Positions 12,448 through 20,950 of a DNA stretch of 21,164 nt are shown piece after piece. The DNA lies in NCBI GenBank assembly GCA_041589295.1, contig JBFHVZ010000039.1, positions 1 to 21,164 of the forward strand. The letters are read 5' to 3'. The DNA comes from Bermanella sp041589295 (GTDB lineage Bacteria > Pseudomonadota > Gammaproteobacteria > Pseudomonadales > Oceanobacteraceae). The translations under genes were made by a program, and so were the position numbers. How positions within the stretch are numbered: the first letter of the stretch is position 1; each line of letters starts with the position of its first letter. The notes below the pieces were generated by a model, which was not told where the DNA came from, did not search any database, and saw nothing but the letters and a program-made list of their open reading frames with translations.

Positions 12448-14253
12448 TCAATGTTCGTGCAGCGCGTCGTAAATTTCTTGCGCTAACTTCTGGCTAATGC
12501 CTGGCACTTTGGCGATTTCGCTAGCACTGGCTGATTGTACCTGCTGCGCATCACCAAAAAAACGTATTAGCTCCCGTCGCCGCTTTGGACCGACGCCAGG
12601 AATACCTTCTAGCGCCGAACGTCTGCGCGCCTTGCTTACTTGAAAGCGATTACTAGTGATCGCAAAACGATGAGCCTCGTCGCGAATGTGCTGAATTAAA
12701 TGCAATGCAGGCGATGCGGAGTCCAGAGTGAATTGAGCGCCATCCATCAGCAGTGTTTCCAAGCCCGGTTTTCGGCTAGTGCCTTTTGAAACGCCTAGTA
12801 TGGGGATATCGGTTAAATCTAAAGCCTGAAGCACTTCAAGTGCGATACTCACCTGCCCTTTGCCACCATCAATTAATAGTAAGTCTGGCTTTTTGCCATC
12901 TTCACTGACTTTTTTGAAGCGACGTGTTAGCGCATGTCGCATGGCATCATAATCATCACCGGCTTGTACGCCAGAGATATTAAAACGGCGATACTCAGAT
13001 TTTTGCGGACCGTTTTGATCAAATACCACACACGATGCGACGGTCGCTTCGCCGTGACTATGGCTAATATCAAAACATTCCATGCGCATAGGTATGCGAT
13101 CAAGCTCTAGTTCTTGCTTCAAACTTAAATAGCGATCGGCAATTTGCAGCTTATCTTGCATGCGCATGCGCACCGCCTCTTGTGCGTTGTTTTGAGCAAT
13201 ACGCAACCACCCCATTCGATCAGAGCGAACTTGTTGTGTCAGCCTCACCTTGCGCCCTCGTCTTTCTGATAAAGCGGCCGTTAGCACCGCAGCATCACTA
13301 AGAGGATGGGAGGTAATGATTTCATCGGGCACTTCGTGACCCAAAGATAAATAATATTGCGCAATAAAGGCATTGAGTGCTTCCTGCTCGTCTTCTTCCA
13401 TATTTAATTTGGGGTAGAAAACTTTGCTGCCGAGCATGCGCCCCTGCCTAACCATTGCAAGGTGCACCGCGCAAATAGACTGCTCTATATGGACTGCCAG
13501 CACATCAATATTGCCCTGCTGCGCATCAATAGATTGCTGTTCTTGTACGCGTCGTAAATATTGTACTTGATCACGAATTTCAGCAGCGCGTTCAAAGGCA
13601 AGCTGTTCGGCGGCTTGATCCATCTGCTGCTGTAATTCGCTCAGCAAATCTTGATTCTTGCCTTGTAAAAATAGTTCTGCGTGACGCAAGTCAGCAGCGT
13701 AATCATCGGCTGATATTTCGCCAGTGCAAGGCGCACTGCAACGTCCAATCTGATATTGCAAACATGGCCTTGAGCGATTGTTAAAATAGCTGTCTTCGCA
13801 ATTGCGTAATTTAAATAGACGCTGCAAAAACGTGATGCTTTCGCGCACAGAAACTGAACTAGGAAATGGACCAAAGTAGGTGCCATGGCGATTTTTCTTT
13901 CCACGGCGCATGGTCAATAAAGGGAATTTATGATTAGAAATAAAAATATAGGGGTAGGATTTATCATCCTTGAGCAAAATGTTGTAAGGCGGTCTTTCAG
14001 CCTTAATTAAATTTTGCTCCAGCAGCAGTGCTTCGGTTTCGCTGCCCGTAATCGTCGTCTGAATGCTGTCTATGCGCTGAATTAGCGCCACGGTCTTGGC
14101 GTTTAAACCATTACTACGAAAATAACTCGAGACGCGATTTTTAAGGTTTTTTGCCTTGCCCACATAGAGAAGTACACCTTCGGCGTCGAACATCTGGTAG
14201 ACGCCGGGTTTAGTACTAAGCGTGGGCAAAAAAGATTTTGCATCAAATGCCAT
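12448..14253 (-). CDS. uvrC: Excinuclease ABC subunit C
   Basis: Makes the dual incisions of nucleotide excision repair with UvrA and UvrB. The N-terminal GIY-YIG nuclease is at about 15-93 (G-V-Y 17-19, Y-V-G-K-A-K-N-L-K-N-R 30-40). Four cysteines (152, 164, 172, 176) have the spacing reported for the Fe-S cluster of E. coli UvrC. The UVR/UvrB-binding helix pair is near 200-238. The RNase H-like nuclease has Asp395, Asp462 and His528. Tandem helix-hairpin-helix motifs are at 546-598 (I-P-G-V-G-P-K-R-R, V-P-G-I-S-Q-K). At 601 residues it is full length. It starts 26 bases after gacA on the same strand, the conserved gacA-uvrC operon. Confidence 0.98.
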   Translation of the reverse strand: MAFDAKSFLPTLSTKPGVYQMFDAEGVLLYVGKAKNLKNRVSSYFRSNGLNAKTVALIQRIDSIQTTITGSETEALLLEQNLIKAERPPYNILLKDDKSYPYIFISNHKFPLLTMRRGKKNRHGTYFGPFPSSVSVRESITFLQRLFKLRNCEDSYFNNRSRPCLQYQIGRCSAPCTGEISADDYAADLRHAELFLQGKNQDLLSELQQQMDQAAEQLAFERAAEIRDQVQYLRRVQEQQSIDAQQGNIDVLAVHIEQSICAVHLAMVRQGRMLGSKVFYPKLNMEEDEQEALNAFIAQYYLSLGHEVPDEIITSHPLSDAAVLTAALSERRGRKVRLTQQVRSDRMGWLRIAQNNAQEAVRMRMQDKLQIADRYLSLKQELELDRIPMRMECFDISHSHGEATVASCVVFDQNGPQKSEYRRFNISGVQAGDDYDAMRHALTRRFKKVSEDGKKPDLLLIDGGKGQVSIALEVLQALDLTDIPILGVSKGTSRKPGLETLLMDGAQFTLDSASPALHLIQHIRDEAHRFAITSNRFQVSKARRRSALEGIPGVGPKRRRELIRFFGDAQQVQSASASEIAKVPGISQKLAQEIYDALHEH

Positions 14254-14279
14254 GCAGGTTTTTGCTTAACAAGCCCTTA

Positions 14280-14930
14280 TTACGATGCCAATTCAGCGTC
14301 GATAATACCATGGCGAATGGCTAGGCGGGTCAATTCAACGTCGCTGGAAATACTCAGTTTGTCGAATATGCGGTAGCGGTAGGTATTAACTGTTTTTGGG
14401 CTCAAGAAAAGCGCATCCGAAATATCTTGCACCTTTTCGCAATTCACAATTTTCATTGCGATTTGCATTTCTCGATCAGACAGCACATCAAATGGACAGG
14501 CTGATTCTTGGCTATCAAACGGCTTAAGCGCCATGCGCTGCGCAATCTCTGGGCTAATATAGCGTTGGCCAGATTTAACCTTTAGGATGGCCATCACCAT
14601 TTCGTCGGCAGTAGCACCTTTCGTCATATACCCAGCCGCACCAGCTTGCAATAAGCGAGTGGCGTACGGGTCTTCACCGCAAGCGGTGACGGCAATCACC
14701 TTGATGTCTTCGTTGAGGCGTAACAATTTACGTGTTGCCTCAAGACCACCAATACCTGGCATGCGAATGTCCATTAGCACGACATCAGGATCTAACTCTT
14801 TAACAGCTTCAATGGCTTGTTCGCCACTGTTCGCTTCACCCACAACTTGAATGCGTTCGCTATCTTCTAACAAGCGAACGATGCCCATTCGTACTAAGTC
14901 GTGGTCATCAACAACCAATACTTTAATCAA
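14280..14930 (-). CDS. gacA: Response regulator GacA/UvrY (NarL/FixJ family)
   Basis: The DNA-binding partner of sensor kinase GacS/BarA. In Pseudomonas it switches on small RNAs (RsmY/RsmZ type) that titrate the RsmA/CsrA translational repressor. The receiver domain (1-120) has acidic-pocket Asp8 and Asp9, phospho-acceptor Asp54 (V-L-M-D-I-R-M-P), Thr82 and Lys104. A LuxR-type helix-turn-helix spans about 145-205 (L-S-D-R-E-M-Q, then L-F-L-S-P-K-T-V-N-T-Y-R-Y-R-I). The protein has 216 residues. The gacA identity, rather than another NarL-type regulator, rests on V-D-D-H-D-L-V-R-M-G-I at the N-terminus and on uvrC directly downstream. GGGGAA lies about 10 bases before the ATG. No cognate kinase gene is in the window. 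Confidence 0.95.
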   Translation of the reverse strand: MIKVLVVDDHDLVRMGIVRLLEDSERIQVVGEANSGEQAIEAVKELDPDVVLMDIRMPGIGGLEATRKLLRLNEDIKVIAVTACGEDPYATRLLQAGAAGYMTKGATADEMVMAILKVKSGQRYISPEIAQRMALKPFDSQESACPFDVLSDREMQIAMKIVNCEKVQDISDALFLSPKTVNTYRYRIFDKLSISSDVELTRLAIRHGIIDAELAS

Positions 14931-15104
14931 AATCAGTTCCCCAGAGAGACGACAATATAGCGATGTTTTTAATTATGGCCTGTATCCTAGCAAAAGCCGC
15001 TTAGCAGTTCAGCAGGCTTAATCACATAAAGGCGCTTTGTTTCCTATCCGCACACAATGCCCTAAAAACCGATTTGGCCAACTAAGTTTTATGAACAACC
15101 GTAC

Positions 15105-15132
15105 AAAAAAGACTCACCCGATGGAGTGAGTC
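15105..15132 (-). terminator. Intrinsic terminator of the Pat-type gene
   Basis: On the minus strand GACTCACTC pairs with GGGTGAGTC around a CATC loop, a 9-bp stem with one G-U pair, followed by six T (15105-15110). It lies about 32 bases beyond the stop codon at 15164 and separates this gene from gacA. Confidence 0.9.
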
Positions 15133-15163
15133 CCTAGTCCGATGACTGGCCTTAGGTAGAGAA

Positions 15164-17902
15164 TCAGTACGGATTCTCCCTTAGCTTCTGAATGCGTGAC
15201 TTCTGCCAGTCTTCAGTAGGCTTATTTAAGGGTAGGACAATTTCAGTCACATCGGATGAAATATTGCGTGTTTGCTCAAAGCCAAGGCGCTTGGCTAGGC
15301 CTAACATGGGGCGGTTGTCCGCTAATACCGTGCCCATCATCTCAATCGTGCCCTTGTCACGGCAGTACTGAATCATCTTCTGCATCAGCGATTTACCCAA
15401 CCCCTCGCCCGCCAATTGGTCAGCAATGATGACAGAGAACTCAGCTTGAACTCGATCCGCATCAGTCCAAGTGTTTACCACCCCGATAATCTCCGGTTCG
15501 TCCAAGCTTTCATCCACTGCGATAAAGGCCATCTCTTGGTTGTAATCAATCTGCGCGAACATGGCCAGCTCACGATGGCGGAAGTTTCGACGCGACGTAA
15601 AGAAGCGATAGCGGATTGACTCCGGGCTTAGGTTTTCGTGAAAGCGTTTAAGAGCGGGTTCGTCCTCGCCTCTTACAGGGCGCACCAAAACCGGTTTGCC
15701 ACTGCGTAATGTCAGGGTTTCAGCTAGCTCTGCTGGATACGGTCGAATACATAGCTCGTGTGGCGGACCTAGGTCTGCCGCCATGCCCAGCACAACCGCG
15801 CCATCCACTGGATGCAGTAAAACGTTTAGTTCGCATCCTTTAAGGTTAGGTAGGTCTACCACCAGTTGAGATAGTCGAATCAATAACTGCGAAAGCAGCT
15901 CAATGTCACGCTCTGGATTCAGACTGCGCTCACACAACACACGATAAATGTGGGTTTTTTGCATGAGCTGTCGAGCTAATACGTCGTTCAGCGGTGGAAA
16001 CTGAATATGACGGTCAGCCATGATATTGGCCGTGGCACCGCCGCCGCCAAACAGAATGATCGGTCCAAAAACCGAATCACGGGTAATACCCATACTAAAC
16101 TGCCCAGCGTCACCGCTTGGACGCATGGGCTGCAAGCTAAAGCCATGCAGTTTGCTTTGCGGGAAGCGCTGCTGTAACTGCTCTGTTAGATCATGCGCAG
16201 CTTCTTTGAGGTCATCTACACTGCGCAGGTTGGTTACCACCCCGCGCCAGCGATCTCTCGGGTTATCGCCGTATGCAAATGGATGGCAGTAATCCTGATG
16301 TATGGCTTTAAGGGCTGCTGGAAAGCGCACATTGGCTTGTGCCAACGAAGGAATATCATCTACAAATTCGGTTTCCACGCAGTGAAAGCCGTAATAAGTC
16401 AGTATGTTGTAAATTTCTTTCGCCGTTAGATAGTCTCGAGACTCATCAAACGCCCGTTGCACAATGCTTTTAGCTGCTAAGCGATTAATGGATACATCAG
16501 TCATTAACGATGATGGTGTTTGTCTTAGTAACTCTTGATTGCGCTGATGATGCACCATGTGCATAAACGCTTTTATTGCGCGATCAGGTGTGTCGTAAGT
16601 TGGAATACCAGCTTCGTCGAACAAATGCCTCGCACGCTCTACCGACTCGCCCCCCATCCAACTGGTTAGCAGATTTTTCTGATGAAATTTGCCGTGGTTT
16701 ATAACCGTGTTTGCTACATCGACACTGGATACCACTTGGTTTGGCGAAAACAAAACCAAAATGGCATCGACGTTAACTTCTTTTTCTAATATCTCAAGCA
16801 CTTGCTTAAATACACCAGCACCCGCATCCGGTGTTAAATCAATCGGGTTCGTGCGGCCCCAGTAAGCCGGTAAAATCTCTGACAGTTTTTCTATGGCATG
16901 CTCGCTTAATTCAGCCAAGCGCCCACCGTCGTGCATCAGTCGGTCTACTGCCAAAATCGCACCGCCATTACCGTTTGAGACAATGGCTAATCGCTCACCG
17001 CGTAACGGCTTCATGCGTGTCAGTGATTCTACGGACTCAAACATCTCTTCGGTTGAATCCACGCGCATAATACCTGCGCGCAACATTATGGCCTCGTACA
17101 CCATGTCGCGATGACGTAAACCCGGTGGCACCACGTCAGGAATGGCTTGTGACTGAGGGAATCGACCACTTTTAATGGCCAGAATTAATTTACTACGAGA
17201 AGCATTTCTAACAGAGCGAACAAAACTTTGCGCATCCGTTACATTTTCCAAATGCAGCATAATAGCCCGCACTTGGCGCTGGGAGCTCAGGTAATCCAGT
17301 ACATCTGGAATGGCAACGTCGGCACTGTCACCCAGAGTTAAAAAGTGGCTAAAGCCGATACCTCGTGCGTATGCCCAGTCTAATAACGCCGAGGCCAGTG
17401 TTCCCGACTGACCAATGTAGGCGACCTTGCCTGGTAATGCATTGATGTGGCTGTAACTCACATTGAGTTTGCGGTCCGGCACCATGATGCCGATGCAATC
17501 CGGCCCTAGGATACGAATGCCATACTCGCGAGCGAGTTTACGTAGCGGGTCTTTTTCTGGGCGGTAGATACGTGCGCGCTTGCGGGAAATCCCCCCTGTT
17601 AAAATCATGACAGCTTTGATGCCGCGACGACCCAACTGCTTGAGGATTTTTTCTATGGTGTACGCAGGCGTACAAATTACCGCTAAATCGACATCGGCAG
17701 GCAAGCGGCCAATGCGCGAAATACAGGGTACCCCATGCACCTCGCGATAACGCTTCACGTTGACGGCGTAAATTTTTCCCTTAAAACCAGCGGATTTTAA
17801 GTTTTGAATAACGGCACCACCCATGCTGCGACTACGCTCGGATGCACCAATGACCGCAATCTTGGACGGCTCAAAAAACTGTTCTAACCAACGAGTACCC
17901 AT
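15164..17902 (-). CDS. Pat-type protein lysine acetyltransferase (acyl-CoA synthetase-like/GNAT fusion)
   Basis: A 912-residue protein with the layout of Pat/PatZ (YfiQ), which acetylates lysines of acetyl-CoA synthetase and other enzymes. The order is a CoA-binding Rossmann domain (12-105, A-V-I-G-A-S), ligase-like domains (130-460, G-P-D-C-I-G and G-Q-S-G), an ATP-grasp-like domain (475-710, with F-G-G-G-G-A-T-A), and a GNAT domain (738-895). The GNAT domain has the acetyl-CoA motif Q-L-A-G-E-G-L-G near 829-836 and a possible catalytic Glu821. The phospho-His motif S-H-T-G-A of active ADP-forming synthetases is absent. After K-S-G-R (244-247) the aligned place reads V-V-P-P-G, with Val258 at the His position, so this half is probably a sensor and not an enzyme. 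It is transcribed alone and is divergent from a deacetylase gene. Confidence 0.9.
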   Translation of the reverse strand: MGTRWLEQFFEPSKIAVIGASERSRSMGGAVIQNLKSAGFKGKIYAVNVKRYREVHGVPCISRIGRLPADVDLAVICTPAYTIEKILKQLGRRGIKAVMILTGGISRKRARIYRPEKDPLRKLAREYGIRILGPDCIGIMVPDRKLNVSYSHINALPGKVAYIGQSGTLASALLDWAYARGIGFSHFLTLGDSADVAIPDVLDYLSSQRQVRAIMLHLENVTDAQSFVRSVRNASRSKLILAIKSGRFPQSQAIPDVVPPGLRHRDMVYEAIMLRAGIMRVDSTEEMFESVESLTRMKPLRGERLAIVSNGNGGAILAVDRLMHDGGRLAELSEHAIEKLSEILPAYWGRTNPIDLTPDAGAGVFKQVLEILEKEVNVDAILVLFSPNQVVSSVDVANTVINHGKFHQKNLLTSWMGGESVERARHLFDEAGIPTYDTPDRAIKAFMHMVHHQRNQELLRQTPSSLMTDVSINRLAAKSIVQRAFDESRDYLTAKEIYNILTYYGFHCVETEFVDDIPSLAQANVRFPAALKAIHQDYCHPFAYGDNPRDRWRGVVTNLRSVDDLKEAAHDLTEQLQQRFPQSKLHGFSLQPMRPSGDAGQFSMGITRDSVFGPIILFGGGGATANIMADRHIQFPPLNDVLARQLMQKTHIYRVLCERSLNPERDIELLSQLLIRLSQLVVDLPNLKGCELNVLLHPVDGAVVLGMAADLGPPHELCIRPYPAELAETLTLRSGKPVLVRPVRGEDEPALKRFHENLSPESIRYRFFTSRRNFRHRELAMFAQIDYNQEMAFIAVDESLDEPEIIGVVNTWTDADRVQAEFSVIIADQLAGEGLGKSLMQKMIQYCRDKGTIEMMGTVLADNRPMLGLAKRLGFEQTRNISSDVTEIVLPLNKPTEDWQKSRIQKLRENPY

Positions 17903-17996
17903 GCTTTCCCAATAACAGGTATCTTCAACAAAGGTTTTGAGTTATATAGACTTAACGCGTATGGCTCAAGCAATTTAAAAACGAAACCGCTATTTC
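17903..17996. promoter_or_regulatory. Divergent promoter region of the Pat-type and HDAC genes
   Basis: These 94 bases must carry the promoters of both divergent genes unless they overlap coding sequence. The stretch is A/T-rich and contains TTATATAGACTTAACG. I could not assign confident -35/-10 pairs. No good Shine-Dalgarno precedes the deacetylase ATG at 17997. Confidence 0.5.
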
Positions 17997-18923
17997 ATGT
18001 CGTCATTACTCTTTGTACATCATCCCGACCATGAGCAGCACAGTGTGCCGCCCACACATCCCGAAAGCCCTCTGCGGGGCTTGGCCATCGAAACCAAATT
18101 AAGAGAAAGCGGACTGTGGCAAGACCTCAGCGTTGAAGATGCGCGCAAAGCCGATTCCGACGTTTTTCGATTGATTCACACCAAAGGCTATATTGATCAG
18201 CTCTACCAAATGACCCCCAAAAAAGGCTTGATCTACGCCGACGAAGACACCGCCCTATCCTACGACACCCTACAAGCAGTAGAAGAAGCGGTTGGCTCTG
18301 GTTTGCAAGCTATAGATGCGATTTCCAGTGGCGAATTTAAGCGCGCCTTCTGTGCGGTACGCCCGCCGGGTCATCATGCCGAACCTAAAAAAACCATGGG
18401 CTTTTGCTTTATCAATAACATCGCAGTGGCCGCGCAATACGCGCTGACCACCAAGCCTTTTAATAAAGTGATGATTTTTGATTTTGATGTTCACCAAGGC
18501 AATGGAACCATCGAAGCATTCCAAGGCCGCGATGACGTGCTTGTTGTTAGCTCCTTTCAACACCCCTTCTTCCCATACACCCACTGGCAAAACAAACACG
18601 ACAACGTATTAAACATTCCTTTACGTAGTGGCACCGACGGTGCGACTTACCGCAAACTGGTTGAAGAGCCTCTCATTAAAAAAGCCAATGAATTTAGGCC
18701 CGATCTTATTTTGCTATCCGCTGGATTTGATGCGCACATGCGCGATCCACTGGGTGAGGTTAATTTAATGGAGGATGATTTCTATTGGCTTACCAAGCTG
18801 TGCACCAGTTTGGCTAATGAGCATGCGCAAGGACGTATTCTTTCGTTGCTTGAGGGCGGCTACGACCTTGAGGCTCTTGCCAATAGTGCTCATCGGCATA
18901 TCGAAGGCTTACTAGAACGTTAG
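17997..18923 (+). CDS. Histone deacetylase-family zinc deacetylase
   Basis: A class II HDAC/acetylpolyamine amidohydrolase-like enzyme of 308 residues, expected to remove acetyl groups from lysine, polyamines or related amines. Catalytic His126-His127 are in R-P-P-G-H-H-A-E-P. The zinc ligands are Asp164 and His166 (D-F-D-V-H-Q-G-N-G-T) and Asp245 (S-A-G-F-D-A-H). The transition-state tyrosine is Tyr289 (E-G-G-Y-D-L). Nothing essential is missing. The ATG is supported by the family start (L-L-F-V-H-H-P-D-H) although no clear ribosome binding site is seen. It is divergent from a Pat-type acetyltransferase with 94 bases between, which suggests, without proving, that its substrates include acetylated proteins. 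Confidence 0.93.
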   Translation: MSSLLFVHHPDHEQHSVPPTHPESPLRGLAIETKLRESGLWQDLSVEDARKADSDVFRLIHTKGYIDQLYQMTPKKGLIYADEDTALSYDTLQAVEEAVGSGLQAIDAISSGEFKRAFCAVRPPGHHAEPKKTMGFCFINNIAVAAQYALTTKPFNKVMIFDFDVHQGNGTIEAFQGRDDVLVVSSFQHPFFPYTHWQNKHDNVLNIPLRSGTDGATYRKLVEEPLIKKANEFRPDLILLSAGFDAHMRDPLGEVNLMEDDFYWLTKLCTSLANEHAQGRILSLLEGGYDLEALANSAHRHIEGLLER

Positions 18924-19316
18924 TTCAAAGCCGTTACAAACGCTTAACAAAATCTCACCGAATACCAACGGCGGACAAAGGCTGTTTGAGCCAGCATAAG
19001 GATTAGCTGGTTAACCTGATTAGGAAGACAATGTTGGTCAAAGCCCAAATAAAAGCCATAGCGTCCCGCATTAGAAGCCACATATCTCTGGTTGCTATCG
19101 AGGTTTTAATGGCAACCTGTGTGATTTTAGGTTCAGCCATGGTTGCCCATAGCAGTATCGCCGCAATGGCCATCTCTTAGAGCCACGAATAAGACCGCGA
19201 ATAGAGCTACAAGGCCACTCCCAAGCCCAATCTAAACACTCAGGAACCTTTTCGGGCCATTCACTGTTGGCTCTGCGCCATAAGACTCGCAAGATTCGGC
19301 GTGTTTTGCTCACCTA
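18924..19316. other. Poorly coding stretch after the deacetylase gene
   Basis: This 393-base stretch has no recognised gene beyond the 49-codon ORF listed separately. It contains a weak 5-bp inverted repeat (CCAGC/GCTGG around 18990-19010) and no clear terminator for the deacetylase gene. I see nothing identifiable in 19181-19316. Confidence 0.5.
19031..19180 (+). CDS. Possible 49-residue small membrane protein
   Basis: ATG at 19031 is preceded by AGGA (19022-19025) at 5-base spacing, one of the better ribosome binding sites in this region. The 49 codons end at TAG (19178-19180). The product has a basic N-terminus (K4, K8, R13, R15) and a hydrophobic segment from about residue 19 to 49 (L-V-A-I-E-V-L-M-A-T-C-V-I-L-G-S-A-M-V-A). 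This suggests a single membrane span with the N-terminus inside. I do not recognise it. It could be a chance ORF. The ribosome binding site and charge pattern are the only support. Confidence 0.4.
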   Translation: MLVKAQIKAIASRIRSHISLVAIEVLMATCVILGSAMVAHSSIAAMAIS

Positions 19317-19694
19317 ATGACTTTGGTCAAATCAAGCACAGCTTACCACTGCTTAAATACCGTCTTACCGCTTTTGGCTTTTGCTGCGGTACCGTTTTTG
19401 AAATCCTCGCCCATTTGGCTTGTCCTCACAGCCATACCGACAACCCTCTCCCTCATTGGCTTCATGTTATTTACGATTGCAGCTAGCATTGCTGCACCGC
19501 ACGCCAGCTCGGTAGATATTTCTCAGGTAATTGCTGTATTTTTCGCTGAGTTAAATCTTGTAGCCTGTGCAGGGGCGCTCTTGGCTCACCACAAAATCCA
19601 CCCCCGAGCCCGTCACAATGAAGTTATACGCAGGTGGAATATCATCTTATTGTGCGGATCGTTTGCTCTTGGTTTGTGGTTGTTTTTAGCCTAG
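19317..19694 (+). CDS. Hypothetical membrane protein
   Basis: A 125-residue unrecognised protein with three or four hydrophobic segments: about 12-29, 33-60, 68-90 and 107-125. A short basic loop (H-H-K-I-H-P-R-A-R-H, 91-100) precedes the last one, and the protein ends right after the final segment. No ATG, GTG or TTG lies between the in-frame stop at 19281-19283 and this ATG, so the start is fixed if the gene is real. No good Shine-Dalgarno is visible, which lowers confidence. It is followed by a perfect hairpin before the convergent apbC gene. No function is proposed. Confidence 0.55.
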   Translation: MTLVKSSTAYHCLNTVLPLLAFAAVPFLKSSPIWLVLTAIPTTLSLIGFMLFTIAASIAAPHASSVDISQVIAVFFAELNLVACAGALLAHHKIHPRARHNEVIRRWNIILLCGSFALGLWLFLA

Positions 19695-19737
19695 AGCTAG
19701 TCGGAGGTCATTTAAGCAGAGGCTTATAAAGGAAGCA

Positions 19738-19761
19738 GACAAAGGGACAAGTCCCTTTGTC
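19738..19761. terminator. Perfect hairpin between convergent genes
   Basis: GACAAAGGGAC (19738-19748) and GTCCCTTTGTC (19751-19761) are 11-bp perfect inverted arms separated by only two bases. It lies between the hypothetical membrane protein (+) and apbC (-), where a shared terminator is expected. However, no T-tract follows on either strand, so it may act as a barrier, an RNA 3'-end structure or a repeat element instead. Confidence 0.5.
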
Positions 19762-19777
19762 ATTGATCGGCAGGGGT

Positions 19778-20887
19778 TTAGTCGTCGCTGATTTCAATGT
19801 TTGGAACCGTATTGCCACCAGCCACCTTGCTCAGCTTGGCAGCCATATTGCGCGCAGCGTGACGGTACAACATAGCTACTTCAGAATCAGGATCGGCTGC
19901 CACCACAGGCTTGCCCGAATCAGATTGCTCGCGAATGTACTTGGATAGCGGTAGCGAGCCTAAGATCTCAGTGTTGAATTCGGCGGCAATCTTGTCAGCA
20001 CCACCCTCACCAAAAATATGCTCTGCATGACCACAGTTGCCGCAAATATGAATCGACATATTTTCGATCACGCCCAACACAGGGATATTCACCTTGCGGA
20101 ACATTTCAATGCCTTTCTTGGCATCTAATAAAGCGACGTCTTGTGGCGTTGTTACCACCACAGAGGCGGACACAGGAATCTTCTGCGAAAGCGTGAGCTG
20201 AATATCACCCGTGCCCGGCGGCATATCGATAATCAGGTAATCCAAGTCTTGCCACTGAGTCTGGGTAATAAGCTGTTGCAACGCGCCACTGACCATGGGC
20301 CCACGCCATACCATGGGCGTGTTTTCCGTCACCAAATAAGCCATAGACATGCTTTGCAAGCCTAGCGCCTCCACCGGTTTAAAGAACTTGTCGTCAATGG
20401 TTTCAGGTTTACGACCAGGCTCTACACCCAGCATCATGCCCTGTGAGGGGCCGTAAATATCGGCATCCAAAATACCAACGCGCGCACCATCTGCAGCCAA
20501 AGCCAGTGCAAGGTTAACCGAGGTGGTGGACTTACCCACACCACCCTTGCCGGATGCAACCGCAATGATGTTTTTCACGCTGGCAATATTGGCAAGGTTC
20601 TCATGAGCTTTGTGAGACTCCACCGACCAACTTAGGTTAACAGTAGCCTTGCTCACACCGGTCACATTCTCGATGCCGATTTGCAGCATCTGGCAAATGC
20701 CGTTTTTTAGGTATTCACTGGGATAGCCAAGATGAATCTGTACCGTTACCTCGGCACCCTGTTCGCCTTGCTGGATGTCGAGCGATTGAATGGCACCCGC
20801 GCTGAACAAGTCAGTTTCAAGGTAGGGATCGGTATAGGATTTCAGTGCATCTTCTACTGCATTGCGTAGGGCTTGATCAACGGCCAT
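19778..20887 (-). CDS. apbC: Iron-sulfur cluster carrier protein ApbC/Mrp
   Basis: A P-loop ATPase that binds and transfers Fe-S clusters to target apoproteins in the cytoplasm. The 369 residues start with a MIP18/DUF59 domain (about 5-90). The ParA/MinD-like ATPase follows, with deviant Walker A G-K-G-G-V-G-K-S-T (113-121), D-A-D-I-Y-G-P-S (141-148) and D-M-P-P-G-T-G-D (221-228). The cluster-binding Cys pair is C-G-N-C (282-285). All hallmarks are intact. A strong GAGGAG ribosome binding site stands 6 bases before the ATG. It is divergent from metG, the same arrangement as mrp-metG in E. coli. Confidence 0.97.
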   Translation of the reverse strand: MAVDQALRNAVEDALKSYTDPYLETDLFSAGAIQSLDIQQGEQGAEVTVQIHLGYPSEYLKNGICQMLQIGIENVTGVSKATVNLSWSVESHKAHENLANIASVKNIIAVASGKGGVGKSTTSVNLALALAADGARVGILDADIYGPSQGMMLGVEPGRKPETIDDKFFKPVEALGLQSMSMAYLVTENTPMVWRGPMVSGALQQLITQTQWQDLDYLIIDMPPGTGDIQLTLSQKIPVSASVVVTTPQDVALLDAKKGIEMFRKVNIPVLGVIENMSIHICGNCGHAEHIFGEGGADKIAAEFNTEILGSLPLSKYIREQSDSGKPVVAADPDSEVAMLYRHAARNMAAKLSKVAGGNTVPNIEISDD

Positions 20888-20950
20888 GGTTGCTCCTCAA
20901 ACAGACAGGCATCGGGCAAAACTTACACAAACCCGACAAAATTGGTCGGA

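Noticed and set aside
18270..18599. 109-codon ORF antisense to the deacetylase gene
   Set aside because: It is opposite the catalytic region of a well-supported gene and has no family match.
19095..19313. 72-codon minus-strand ORF with GTG start, rich in Trp and Arg
   Set aside because: The composition is odd and there is no family resemblance. It overlaps the better-supported 49-codon ORF on the other strand. Kept out for lack of support, although a decayed gene cannot be excluded.
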